Below are positions 1 through 8,318 of a stretch of 64,000 nucleotides of DNA, one piece after another; the stretch's first letter is position 1, and each line of letters begins with the position of its first letter. The notes beneath the pieces were generated by a model. It did no database searches, was not told the DNA's origin, and saw nothing but the letters and a program-made list of their open reading frames with translations. Position numbers and translations under genes: made by a program. Source of the DNA: an uncultured Alphaproteobacteria bacterium (GTDB taxonomy: Bacteria; Pseudomonadota; Alphaproteobacteria; HIMB59); the NCBI GenBank assembly GCA_902546975.1, contig CACCLU010000003.1, positions 186,001 through 250,000 of the forward strand. The letters are read 5' to 3'.

Positions 1-189
1 ATGACCAAATATTTTGTACTTACTGATATCTCTATTAGCATTAATAATAATGTCATTAGACTTTCCTTGAAGACTTTCTATTAAAATTTCAATAAAGCAC
101 TTATCTTTAATTTTTAAAAAACTTTTATTTTCATAACCCATTCTGGAGGATTTACCACCCGTTATTATTACAGATACAAGCTTACTCAT
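1..189 (-). CDS. mobA: Molybdenum cofactor guanylyltransferase, N-terminal part (cut by window edge)
   Basis: Translating the minus strand from the ATG at 189-187 gives an open frame of 63 codons running off the left edge. It carries the nucleotidyltransferase signature ITGGKSSRMG followed by a lysine (ENKSFLKI), which is the GTP-binding start of MobA. MobA attaches GMP to molybdopterin to make the guanine dinucleotide cofactor used by formate dehydrogenases. Its start overlaps the 3' end of fdhD by 8 bases, so the two are probably translated from one message. Only the N-terminus is visible, so a related MobA-like transferase such as MocA cannot be fully excluded, but the neighbours favour MobA. 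Confidence 0.85.
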   Translation of the reverse strand, partial: MSKLVSVIITGGKSSRMGYENKSFLKIKDKCFIEILIESLQGKSNDIIINANRDISKYKIFGH

Positions 190-994
190 CTTTGGTATAT
201 CTGAATTCTCCAGATAAAATATTTAACCTTTTACCTCTAATTCTTCCAATCATTGTTAAACTTTTCTTTCTAGCTATTTCAACTGCCCAAGCAGTGAAAC
301 CTGATCGAGATAATAGTATTGGTATTTCCATTTTGATACATTTCAATACCATTTCACTTGTCAGCCTGCCAGTAGTGTAAAAAGACATTTCTTTTGCGTC
401 TATTTTCTTATCAAGTATCAAACCAGCAATTTTATCAACAGCATTATGTCTCCCCACATCTTCAAAATAATACAAAGGTTTATCTCCCTGACATAAGACG
501 CAACCGTGTATTGCACCTACAGATAAATATAAACTTGGCTCAGTATTAATTTTTTTGGATAAATTCATAAGCTGTTGATGATCTATTCTTATTTTTTTAT
601 TCAAGGAAATGGTGTTTATTTCTTCAAATAAGTCTCCAAATACAGTCCCTTGTGCACAACCAGAGGTATTTACTTTCTTCTTTAATTTTTCTTCATAATT
701 AGTTTTACTCTTTGTTCTTACAACAACTGTCTTTAGGTCTTTATGAAACTCAATCTTTTTTACATCGTCTATATTATTAAGCATTCCCTGATTGAATAAA
801 TAACCTATAGCTAAATATTTTGGATAATCTCCTATAGTCATTATTGTCACTATTTCTTGGTTGTTTAAGAATAGCGTGAGTGGTTTTTCTTCAATAATTG
901 GAATTTTTGTTATTTCGCCTTTTTCATTAATTGATTTTTTTAATTTAAATAAAGTTCTGTTATTTACACTTGGTTTGATTAAAAAATCTGTCAT
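182..994 (-). CDS. fdhD: Formate dehydrogenase accessory sulfurtransferase FdhD
   Basis: FdhD passes sulfur from a cysteine desulfurase to the molybdenum cofactor of formate dehydrogenase; without it the enzyme is inactive. The 270-residue protein from the ATG at 994 shows the family landmarks: a conserved cysteine in NTSGCAQGT, the segment AIHGCVLCQGD, FEDVGRHNAVDKI, and FYTTGRLTSEMVLK near the C-terminus. An upstream in-frame codon at 1033 would add 13 residues that do not look conserved and would run into mobB, so I chose 994. The gene lies tail-to-head with mobA (8-base overlap) and is divergent from mobB. FdsA, the likely client enzyme, lies 5 kb away. Confidence 0.93.
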   Translation of the reverse strand: MTDFLIKPSVNNRTLFKLKKSINEKGEITKIPIIEEKPLTLFLNNQEIVTIMTIGDYPKYLAIGYLFNQGMLNNIDDVKKIEFHKDLKTVVVRTKSKTNYEEKLKKKVNTSGCAQGTVFGDLFEEINTISLNKKIRIDHQQLMNLSKKINTEPSLYLSVGAIHGCVLCQGDKPLYYFEDVGRHNAVDKIAGLILDKKIDAKEMSFYTTGRLTSEMVLKCIKMEIPILLSRSGFTAWAVEIARKKSLTMIGRIRGKRLNILSGEFRYTKDE

Positions 995-1023
995 TTTTTT
1001 CTTGATTGTATTATGGTGACAAG

Positions 1024-1512
1024 GTGAAAACAATAGCTGTTATTGGATGGAAAAATAGTGGCAAAACTACTTTAGTGAGTAATTTAGTAAAATTTTTTAA
1101 AGAAAATAAAATAAAAGTTGGTGTGGTAAAGCATGCTCACCATTCTTTTGACATTGATCATCCTAATACAGATAGCTATAAAATTAGAAAATCCGGAGCA
1201 TATAAAACTACACTAGTATCAGATAAAAGACTTGCATTCATAGAAGAGAAAGCTGAGTCAGATATTAATTTAGAACGTCTGGTAGAAATTAACAAAGATT
1301 GTGATTTGCTAATATTTGAAGGATTTAAGAGATTTGATGATTTGATAAAGTTAGAAGTAAGCTTACAAAAAAATAACAAAGACTACCTCTACAAATCTAT
1401 AAATAATGTTAAATATATCGTTACAGACGATAATATCGATCATCCGATTCAGACCTTTAATCACAGTCAAATAGAAAAAATTGCCTCTAAAATATATTAT
1501 GAAAACTCCTAG
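1024..1512 (+). CDS. mobB: Molybdopterin-guanine dinucleotide biosynthesis adapter MobB
   Basis: MobB is a small P-loop GTP-binding protein that assists MobA in making molybdopterin guanine dinucleotide. The N-terminus has the Walker A motif GWKNSGKTTL directly after the start, followed by the family segment VGVVKHAHHSFDIDHP and later LLIFEGFK. I place the start at GTG 1024, which gives 162 residues and begins immediately before the first beta strand as in relatives. A TTG at 1006 would add six residues. Neither choice has a good ribosome binding site. The 3' end overlaps moeA by 14 bases. Confidence 0.88.
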   Translation: MKTIAVIGWKNSGKTTLVSNLVKFFKENKIKVGVVKHAHHSFDIDHPNTDSYKIRKSGAYKTTLVSDKRLAFIEEKAESDINLERLVEINKDCDLLIFEGFKRFDDLIKLEVSLQKNNKDYLYKSINNVKYIVTDDNIDHPIQTFNHSQIEKIASKIYYENS

Positions 1513-2677
1513 GTTAATATCTTTAAAACTTGCGCAAAAAATAATTATTCGGGAAAAAAAGAATTTATTTCAAGAGTCTAAGATTAAATTAAAGGAAGCA
1601 CATAATACAGTAGCATCAAGAACAATTACTTCACCAATAAATCTACCCTCACAAAATACTGCAGGATTAGATGGTTATATTGTTTCTAATAAAAATCTCA
1701 AAAACGTGTCAATATCTAATAAGTTTCTAAATGCTGGACATCCATATAAAAGATTAAATCCCAATTTAGCCTATAAAATAAATACAGGAGGTATTGTTCC
1801 AAAAAACTTTAAAAATTTTATTTCATTAGAAAACGCAAAAGTTGAGGGAAAAAATCTACTAGTCCAATATTCAAAAATATCTAATAAAGATATAAAAAAA
1901 AAAGGTGAGGATTTAAAAAAAAATAAAATATTGATAAAAAAAAATGAAAAAATTGATTTCATAAAAATTGCATTACTTTCATCAGTAGGTATAACAAATT
2001 TATGGGCATATAAAACTTTGAGAGTTGCTGTCGTATCCTCAGGAAATGAATTAATAAAATCTGGAAAAAAAATAAAAGATCATCAAGTTTATGACTCAAA
2101 CAAATATCAAATAATTCATTTTTTAAAGAAATTTAATATAAGCGTTCATGACTTAGGTATTTTAAAAGATGATGAAATAAAAATTGATAAATTTTATAAA
2201 AAAAATCAAAATAAATTTGATATTATTATTAGTTCAGGTGGCTCTTCATTTAGCTCTAAAGATTACATATCTTCATTTTTAACTCAAAACACTGAACTTC
2301 TATTTAAATATGTAAGAATTCAACCAGGTCGACCTGTGATTTTTTCAAAATTAAAATTCAATTATTATTTTTCACTTCCTGGAAATCCATTAGCTGTTTT
2401 CACTAATCTATTTTTTTTAGTAAGTTTATTTATAGATCCCTCTCGCAAAGATAATTCTAGCATTACCAAATTTTATCAATCTGGATTTTCAGAAATTAAA
2501 AAATCTAATTTAACAAAATTTTATCGTGTGAAATTATCTAAAAATATACTTTATACTCATAATTCAAAAGGTTCTGCAAAACTAATTTCTCTCTCTGAAG
2601 CAGATGGGTTAGCATTTGTCCCAGAAGGAAATGATAAAATTAAAAAAGGCGAAAAGATTAGTTTTATTGAATTTTAA
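1499..2677 (+). CDS. moeA: Molybdopterin molybdenumtransferase MoeA
   Basis: MoeA inserts molybdate into adenylylated molybdopterin. The 392-residue protein carries the conserved N-terminal motif TAGLDGYIVS (usually DGYA), the central segment VAVVSSGNEL, DSNKYQI, the nucleotide-binding turn ISSGGSS, then PGRPVIFSK and PGNPLAVFTN, in the expected order. The ATG at 1499 starts the normal N-terminus (MKTPRLISL); the in-frame codon at 1481 lies inside mobB and is less likely. The middle is very lysine-rich, with long A runs, as is usual in this genome. The 3' end overlaps the convergent tusA-like gene by 14 bases. Confidence 0.93.
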   Translation: MKTPRLISLKLAQKIIIREKKNLFQESKIKLKEAHNTVASRTITSPINLPSQNTAGLDGYIVSNKNLKNVSISNKFLNAGHPYKRLNPNLAYKINTGGIVPKNFKNFISLENAKVEGKNLLVQYSKISNKDIKKKGEDLKKNKILIKKNEKIDFIKIALLSSVGITNLWAYKTLRVAVVSSGNELIKSGKKIKDHQVYDSNKYQIIHFLKKFNISVHDLGILKDDEIKIDKFYKKNQNKFDIIISSGGSSFSSKDYISSFLTQNTELLFKYVRIQPGRPVIFSKLKFNYYFSLPGNPLAVFTNLFFLVSLFIDPSRKDNSSITKFYQSGFSEIKKSNLTKFYRVKLSKNILYTHNSKGSAKLISLSEADGLAFVPEGNDKIKKGEKISFIEF

Positions 2678-2886
2678 ATTTGATATTTACTAAATTCCCC
2701 TTTTTTTTTAGTGAAATGATCACATATTTTTTTTCTTCACAAAAATTTTTAAAGTCAAATTGAGATAATGGGTCATCACTTTCTATTGTAAGAACATCAT
2801 TTTTTTTTTAACTTTTTTATAAATTTTTCAGCTTTTAAGACAGGTATAGGGCATTCAAAGCCTTTAGTATCTAGATAATAATCCAT
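2664..2886 (-). pseudogene. tusA: TusA/SirA-like sulfur carrier, frame broken in an A10 tract
   Basis: From the ATG at 2886 the minus strand encodes MDYYLDTKGFECPIPVLKAE, the classic TusA start with the sulfur-carrying cysteine in CPxP. After 29 codons the frame meets TGA just past a run of ten A (positions 2800-2809, T on the plus strand). One base over, the rest of the family continues: DVLTIESDDPLSQFDF, then FCEEKKYVIIS, and a stop at 2664. With nine A instead of ten the frame would be whole, giving about 73 residues, the normal length. TusA-type proteins move sulfur towards molybdenum cofactor synthesis, which fits the fdhD/mobA/moeA setting. It may be a pseudogene, a gene rescued by slippage on the A tract, or a sequencing error. 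Confidence 0.85.
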
Positions 2887-2913
2887 TTACATATATATTT
2901 ATTTTAAAAATAC

Positions 2914-3795
2914 ATGGAAATAAAGAATTTAGAAATTATTTTAGCTTTAGATAGTGAAAAACATTTCAATAGAGCAGCAGAAAAATTAAAAATATCACAA
3001 CCTGCTTTATCTATGAAGCTAAAGGCTTTAGAAAATGAAATAGGGGTAAGATTAGTAAAAAGAGGAAAGAACTATATTGGATTAACTTCCGAGGGTGAAA
3101 TTTTAAAGGAACGATTTAAAAATATTGTCAAAGAGTACACTAATATTAAACAGTTAAGCTCTGAGTTAAAAAATAATTTAACTGGAAATTTAAGAATAGG
3201 TGTTATTCCTACTGCTTTATTGGAAGTTTCTTTTTTATTAAATAGTTTTGTTAAAAAATTTACAAATGTCAAATTGCAAGTAATTTCTATGTCTTCTAAT
3301 GAAATTGATAAAAATCTCCATGATTTCAAATTAGATTTAGGGATAAGTTATTTAGAAAATGAACCAATATTAGGAGTTGAGAAGATACCTTTATATAAAG
3401 AAACATATTTCCTCATATCTAAAAAAAATAATTTAAAAAATAAAAAGAAATTAAAATGGCAAGAGATTGGTAATTTAGATCTATGTTTAATTTCTAAAGA
3501 AAATCAATTTAGAAGAATATTAGATGCTGTTTTTAAAGAGAATAATATTAATCCACGAGTTTTAATTGAGTCAAACTCTATGACTCATATTTACTCTCAC
3601 GTAAATAGTTCAGAATTTTCAACAATTATGCCATATATATTTACTCAGTCATTTAACTATGATGAGAATACAAATTTTATTCAATTAATTTCTCCAGAAA
3701 TATCTCATAAGGTAGGTATAGTTCATATTGATGATAATCGCCCATCACCAATTAAAAATAACTTTTTAAAATTCTTAAAAAGCTTTAATAAGTAA
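2914..3795 (+). CDS. LysR-family transcriptional regulator, likely of the formate dehydrogenase genes
   Basis: This 293-residue protein has the usual LysR layout. A winged helix-turn-helix fills about residues 1-60 (HFNRAAEKLKISQPALSMKL, then LENEIGVRLVKR), and a periplasmic-binding-protein-like effector domain follows from about residue 90. It starts 27 bases from the divergent tusA-like gene and ends 63 bases before the fused fdsGB gene on the same strand. The position suggests control of formate dehydrogenase, as the LysR protein FdsR does in other bacteria, but the effector cannot be read from the sequence. An inverted repeat directly after its stop is a candidate binding site. Confidence 0.88.
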   Translation: MEIKNLEIILALDSEKHFNRAAEKLKISQPALSMKLKALENEIGVRLVKRGKNYIGLTSEGEILKERFKNIVKEYTNIKQLSSELKNNLTGNLRIGVIPTALLEVSFLLNSFVKKFTNVKLQVISMSSNEIDKNLHDFKLDLGISYLENEPILGVEKIPLYKETYFLISKKNNLKNKKKLKWQEIGNLDLCLISKENQFRRILDAVFKENNINPRVLIESNSMTHIYSHVNSSEFSTIMPYIFTQSFNYDENTNFIQLISPEISHKVGIVHIDDNRPSPIKNNFLKFLKSFNK

Positions 3796-3798
3796 TAC

Positions 3799-3823
3799 TT
3801 ATCAATTAATTAATTATTGATAA
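3799..3823. promoter_or_regulatory. Inverted repeat between lysR and fdsGB; candidate LysR operator
   Basis: Two perfect 8-base arms, TTATCAAT and ATTGATAA, flank a 9-base A/T-only spacer. The element lies 4 bases after the lysR stop and 35 bases before the fds start codon. The dyad contains an ATC...GAT core and T-N11-A-like spacing, as LysR-type regulators prefer. There is no T run directly after the second arm, so an intrinsic terminator is less likely. Its function is inferred. Confidence 0.45.
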
Positions 3824-3858
3824 TTGAAACTTAATAAAAAATTACTAAATTATATCAA

Positions 3859-5556
3859 ATGAAGGACTCACAAAGTAAGATTCATCCAGGTTCTGGTAGA
3901 AGAAAAGCATTAGAATTCAACAAGGGTCGCCAAAGTGATGACCAGTCAATTGATGATCTTAAAAACCTTATACCTAATGAATATTTTAGACAAAGGGATA
4001 TGCTTATTGAAAGCCTTCACTTAATTCAAGACCGTTATAAATGTCTTAAACCAAAACATTTAACAGCATTGTCCGAATTAACAAATTTACCATTAACTGA
4101 AGTTTACGAAACAGCATCATTCTATGCTCACTTTGATATTTATAAAGAGGATGATATCAGCCCACCTGAAACAACAATTAGAATTTGTGATGGTATTACA
4201 TGTGAAATGAACGGATGCAAAACTTTAGAAAAAAATTTAAGTGATAGTGTATCCTCTAATGTGAGAGTAGTTAGAGCACCTTGCATGGGAAGGTGTCATC
4301 AAGCACCAGTAGTTGAGGTAGGAAAAAAACATTTTGTAAACGCAGATGTAAGTATAGTTCAAAAAGCCTTAAAGGAGCAAGATACAAAACCAGTTATACC
4401 AAATTACATTAGCTATGACGATTATGTAAAAAATGGTGGATATAAAATTCTAAAAGATTGTATTGAAAATAAAAAAGATCCGATGAAGCTCATAGAAGAA
4501 ATGGAGCAATCAGGTTTGAGAGGTCTTGGTGGTGCAGGATTTCCAACTGGAAGAAAATGGAGATTTGTCAGAGCAGAAAATAAACCCAGATTAATGGCAA
4601 TTAATGGTGATGAGGGCGAACCAGGAACGTTTAAAGATCATCATTATCTTACAAGAGATCCTCATAGATTCCTTGAGGGAATGCTAATTGCTGCATGGGT
4701 AGTTGAGGCAACAGATGTATATATATACATGCGAGATGAGTACCCTGATGTAATAAAGTTTTTAAAGAAAGAAATTAAAATTTTAGAAGAAAAAAATTTA
4801 AATATTAAAACAAGAATTCATTTTAGAAGAGGTGCTGGCGCCTACATTTGCGGTGAAGAGTCATCAATGTTAGAAAGTTTAGAGGGCAAAAGAGGCTTAC
4901 CTAGACATAAACCTCCATTTCCATCTCAAGTAGGACTTTTTGGTAGACCAACATTAATACACAATGTTGAAACAGTTTTTTGGGTAAGAGAGATTTTGGA
5001 AAAAGGTGCTGTATGGTTCAGTAGTCATGGTCTCAATGGTAGAAAAGGTTTAAGAACGTTCTCTGTGTCGGGAAGAGTAAAAAACCCTGGTGTAAAGCTA
5101 GCTCCAGCAGGGATCACAATAAAACAACTTATTGATGAGTATTGTGGTGGTATTCAAGAGGGTCATACATTTAAAGCATACTTACCTGGAGGGGCTTCTG
5201 GAGGAATACTTCCTGCAAAATTAGATAATATTCCGCTTGATTTTGACACATTACAAGAGCATGGCTGTTTTATTGGTTCGGCTGCTATAGTTGTTCTGTC
5301 TGATAAAGATAATATGAAGGATATTGCCAAAAATTTAATGTTCTTTTTTCATGATGAAAGTTGTGGTCAATGTACTCCTTGTAGAAATGGAACTGAAAAA
5401 GCTCTTAAACTCATGAACCAATCATCTTGGGACGTAGACCTTTTAAAGGAATTATCATCGGCAATGATGGACGCCTCTATATGTGGTTTAGGACAAGCTG
5501 CTCCAAATCCAATGCTTTCAGTTATTAAACACTTCCCTGAGGAGGTAACCAATTAA
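3859..5556 (+). CDS. fdsB: NAD-dependent formate dehydrogenase diaphorase subunit, fused NuoE-like and NuoF-like chain
   Basis: This 565-residue protein joins two subunits that are normally separate in soluble FdsGBA enzymes. Residues about 35-175 are NuoE/FdsG-like, with four [2Fe-2S] ligands at Cys110, Cys115, Cys142 and Cys146. Residues about 185-565 are NuoF/FdsB-like. They include the FMN site in GLGGAGFPTGRKW (222-234), the NADH-site segment GAGAYICGEESSMLE (325-339), and [4Fe-4S] ligands Cys502, Cys505, Cys508 and Cys542. The chain would take electrons from FdsA and reduce NAD+. Its stop codon shares one base with the start of fdsA. Membership of complex I itself is unlikely because no other nuo gene of the core complex is nearby. 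Confidence 0.9.
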   Translation: MKDSQSKIHPGSGRRKALEFNKGRQSDDQSIDDLKNLIPNEYFRQRDMLIESLHLIQDRYKCLKPKHLTALSELTNLPLTEVYETASFYAHFDIYKEDDISPPETTIRICDGITCEMNGCKTLEKNLSDSVSSNVRVVRAPCMGRCHQAPVVEVGKKHFVNADVSIVQKALKEQDTKPVIPNYISYDDYVKNGGYKILKDCIENKKDPMKLIEEMEQSGLRGLGGAGFPTGRKWRFVRAENKPRLMAINGDEGEPGTFKDHHYLTRDPHRFLEGMLIAAWVVEATDVYIYMRDEYPDVIKFLKKEIKILEEKNLNIKTRIHFRRGAGAYICGEESSMLESLEGKRGLPRHKPPFPSQVGLFGRPTLIHNVETVFWVREILEKGAVWFSSHGLNGRKGLRTFSVSGRVKNPGVKLAPAGITIKQLIDEYCGGIQEGHTFKAYLPGGASGGILPAKLDNIPLDFDTLQEHGCFIGSAAIVVLSDKDNMKDIAKNLMFFFHDESCGQCTPCRNGTEKALKLMNQSSWDVDLLKELSSAMMDASICGLGQAAPNPMLSVIKHFPEEVTN

Positions 5557-8318
5557 TGTCAAATAATATTAAATTTAAGATTGATGGTAACGAATATGTA
5601 GCCAACAAAGACGAGTCGATTTGGGATGTCGCTAAAAAAAATAATATTGATATTCCTCATCTCTGTTATTCACCTGAGCCGGGTTATCGAGCAGACGGAA
5701 ATTGTAGAGCTTGTATGGTTGAAATTAAAGGGGAGAGAACTCTTGCAGCATCTTGTATTCGTAAACCTACTGAAGGTATGGAAGTCACAGTTAACTCATC
5801 AAGAGCAGAAAAATCAAGATCTATGGTTTTTGAACTTCTTGTGTCTGACCAACCAGAAAAAAATAATTCTCCTGACCCCGAGTCAAAGTTTTGGAACTGG
5901 TCTGAGAAATTAGGTGTTAGTGATAGTCGTTTTCCTAGTAAAGAAAAAATAGAGTTAGATAGATCTCATAAAGCGATGAGTGTTAATTTAGACGCATGTA
6001 TAAATTGTAATTTATGTGTTCGCGCTTGTCGTGAGGTTCAGGTAAACGATGTAATTGGAATGGCCTACAGAGGGTCAACAGCGAAGGTAATATTTGATTT
6101 AGATGACCCCATGGGCAATAGCACTTGTGTTGCTTGTGGAGAGTGTGTCCAAGCTTGCCCAACAGGAGCATTAATGGAGTCCTCATTAGTTGATGATCAG
6201 GGAAAAAGAGAGTCTTATTCAGATAAAGTCGTAGAGAGTGTTTGTCCATATTGTGGTGTGGGGTGTCAGACTGAAGTACACGTAAAAGATGACAAAATTT
6301 TATACGTGGATGGAAAAAACGGACCCGCTAATGAAAATAGGTTATGCGTAAAAGGTAGATTTGGTTATGACTATATCAATCATGATGGAAGACTCACTAA
6401 GCCCTTAGTGAGAAAAGATGGTGTTAAAAAAGATCCAAATCTTGAAATTAAAGATGCTGATATTTATGATTATTTTGAAGAGACTACTTGGGAAGACGCA
6501 ATCGAAAAAGCTTCATCTGGTCTTTTAAATTTAAAAGAGGATCATGGACCAAAAAGTTTAGCAGGTTTTGGTTCAGCTAAGTGTTCTAATGAGGAGGCTT
6601 ACTTATTTCAAAAATTGGTTAGAGTTGGTTTTGGATCAAATAATGTAGATCACTGTACTAGACTTTGTCACGCATCTTCTGTAGCAGCACTGATGGAATG
6701 TGTAAACTCTGGGGCTGTGTCAGCTCCTTTTATGTCTGCATCTGATGCTGACTGTGTAATTGTAATTGGTGCAAGGCCTACAGAAAACCACCCTGTTGCA
6801 GCAACCTATCTTAAACGTGCAGCAAAAAGAGGTTCCAAATTAGTTGTTATGGATCCAAGGAAGCAAGGTTTAACAAAACATGCTACCTATAACTTACAAT
6901 TTAAAGCGGGTACTGATGTTGCAATGCTCAACGCACTTTTATTCACCATTGTTGAAGAGAAACTTTATGACGAACAATATATTCAAGGACAAACTGAGGG
7001 TTTTGAAAAATTACAAGAGGAAATAAAAGATTTTTCTCCTGAAAAAATGGAAGCCATTTGTGGTGTCAAAGCTCAAGTGTTAAGAGAAGTTGCTAGACTT
7101 TATGCTAAATCAGAGAGATCTATTATCTTTTGGGGTATGGGAGTATCTCAACATGTACATGGAACAGATAATGCTAGATGTTTAATAGCTCTAGCTTTAA
7201 CTACAGGACAAATTGGAAGAGAGGGCACAGGGTTACACCCTTTAAGAGGACAAAATAATGTCCAAGGTGCATCTGATGCCGGATTAATTCCAATGGTCTT
7301 TCCTGATTACCAGTCAGTTGAAGACGGAAGTATTCACCAGAAATATGAAAATTTTTGGAAGACAGGTCTTGATGATAAAAAAGGTTTAACCGTTGTAGAA
7401 GTTATAAACAAAATTTTAGAAGATGAAATTAAAGGTATGTATATTATGGGCGAAAACCCTGCAATGTCTGATCCTGATCAAAATCATGCAAGAGCTGCAT
7501 TAGCTAAATTAGATCATTTAGTTGTTCAAGATATTTTCATGACTGAAACTGCCTGGCATGCAGATGTAATTTTACCTTCATCAGCTCATGCTGAAAAAAC
7601 TGGGACTTATACAAATACTAACAGACAAGTCCAGTTAGGTCGCCAAGCAGTATCACCTCCTGGTTCAGCCAGGCAGGATTGGTGGATCACTCAAGCTATA
7701 GCTCAAGGTATGGGATTAGATTGGAGCTATTTACATCCAAGAGATATTTTTAATGAAATGGCCCAAGTAATGCCTTCATTAAAAAATATTACTTATGAAA
7801 GACTAGAAAATGAAAATTCTGTCACATATCCTTGTGACGATCCAAACAAACCTGGGAATGAAATTATATTCAATGAAAACTTTCCAACTGCAAATGGAAG
7901 GGGAAAAATAGTACCTGCTAAACTAATCCCCCCAGCAGAACTACCAGATGATGATTTCCCGATGATATTAACAACAGGAAGATTATTAGAGCATTGGCAT
8001 ACTGGGTCTATGACTAGAAGAGCAAATGTTTTGGATCATATAGAACCTGAAGCTATAGTCAGTATGAATAGATGGGACATGAAAAGGATGACAATTAATC
8101 CAGGAGATCAAGTTTTAGTTAAGACGAAAAGAGGATCGCTAGCTATTAAGGTCAGAAGCGACAGAGAAATTCCTGAAGGTATGGTTTTCATGCCATTTTG
8201 TTTTGCTGAGGCAGCTGCAAATGTGCTCACTAACCCTCAGTTAGATCCGATTGGTAAAATTCCTGAGTTTAAGTTTAGCGCAGCAAGTGTTGAAAAAATT
8301 CAACCCTCCGTCAACTAA
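5556..8318 (+). CDS. fdsA: Molybdenum formate dehydrogenase catalytic subunit FdsA (Cys type)
   Basis: FdsA oxidises formate to CO2 at a molybdenum bis-pterin guanine dinucleotide site in the cytoplasm. The 920-residue chain has an N-terminal [2Fe-2S] domain (Cys37, Cys50, Cys53, Cys67), then two [4Fe-4S] motifs (Cys148/151/154/158 and Cys191/194/197/201). The molybdopterin oxidoreductase domain follows, with its own cluster (Cys230, Cys233, Cys237, Cys264). The catalytic pair is Cys371-His372 in DHCTRLCHASS, at the site where selenocysteine sits in E. coli FdhF. PLRGQNNVQGASD matches the active-site arginine region. It overlaps fdsB by one base and has no fdsD-type small subunit after it. 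Confidence 0.95.
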   Translation: MSNNIKFKIDGNEYVANKDESIWDVAKKNNIDIPHLCYSPEPGYRADGNCRACMVEIKGERTLAASCIRKPTEGMEVTVNSSRAEKSRSMVFELLVSDQPEKNNSPDPESKFWNWSEKLGVSDSRFPSKEKIELDRSHKAMSVNLDACINCNLCVRACREVQVNDVIGMAYRGSTAKVIFDLDDPMGNSTCVACGECVQACPTGALMESSLVDDQGKRESYSDKVVESVCPYCGVGCQTEVHVKDDKILYVDGKNGPANENRLCVKGRFGYDYINHDGRLTKPLVRKDGVKKDPNLEIKDADIYDYFEETTWEDAIEKASSGLLNLKEDHGPKSLAGFGSAKCSNEEAYLFQKLVRVGFGSNNVDHCTRLCHASSVAALMECVNSGAVSAPFMSASDADCVIVIGARPTENHPVAATYLKRAAKRGSKLVVMDPRKQGLTKHATYNLQFKAGTDVAMLNALLFTIVEEKLYDEQYIQGQTEGFEKLQEEIKDFSPEKMEAICGVKAQVLREVARLYAKSERSIIFWGMGVSQHVHGTDNARCLIALALTTGQIGREGTGLHPLRGQNNVQGASDAGLIPMVFPDYQSVEDGSIHQKYENFWKTGLDDKKGLTVVEVINKILEDEIKGMYIMGENPAMSDPDQNHARAALAKLDHLVVQDIFMTETAWHADVILPSSAHAEKTGTYTNTNRQVQLGRQAVSPPGSARQDWWITQAIAQGMGLDWSYLHPRDIFNEMAQVMPSLKNITYERLENENSVTYPCDDPNKPGNEIIFNENFPTANGRGKIVPAKLIPPAELPDDDFPMILTTGRLLEHWHTGSMTRRANVLDHIEPEAIVSMNRWDMKRMTINPGDQVLVKTKRGSLAIKVRSDREIPEGMVFMPFCFAEAAANVLTNPQLDPIGKIPEFKFSAASVEKIQPSVN

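Noticed and set aside
3859-5556. The fused NuoE/NuoF chain as part of complex I
   Set aside because: No other complex I core gene is near, and the next gene is a formate dehydrogenase with which it shares a base. The pairing matches FdsGBA.
5556-8318. fdsA as a periplasmic or selenocysteine formate dehydrogenase
   Set aside because: No signal peptide or TGA is present. The catalytic residue is cysteine and the diaphorase partner is NAD-type and cytoplasmic.
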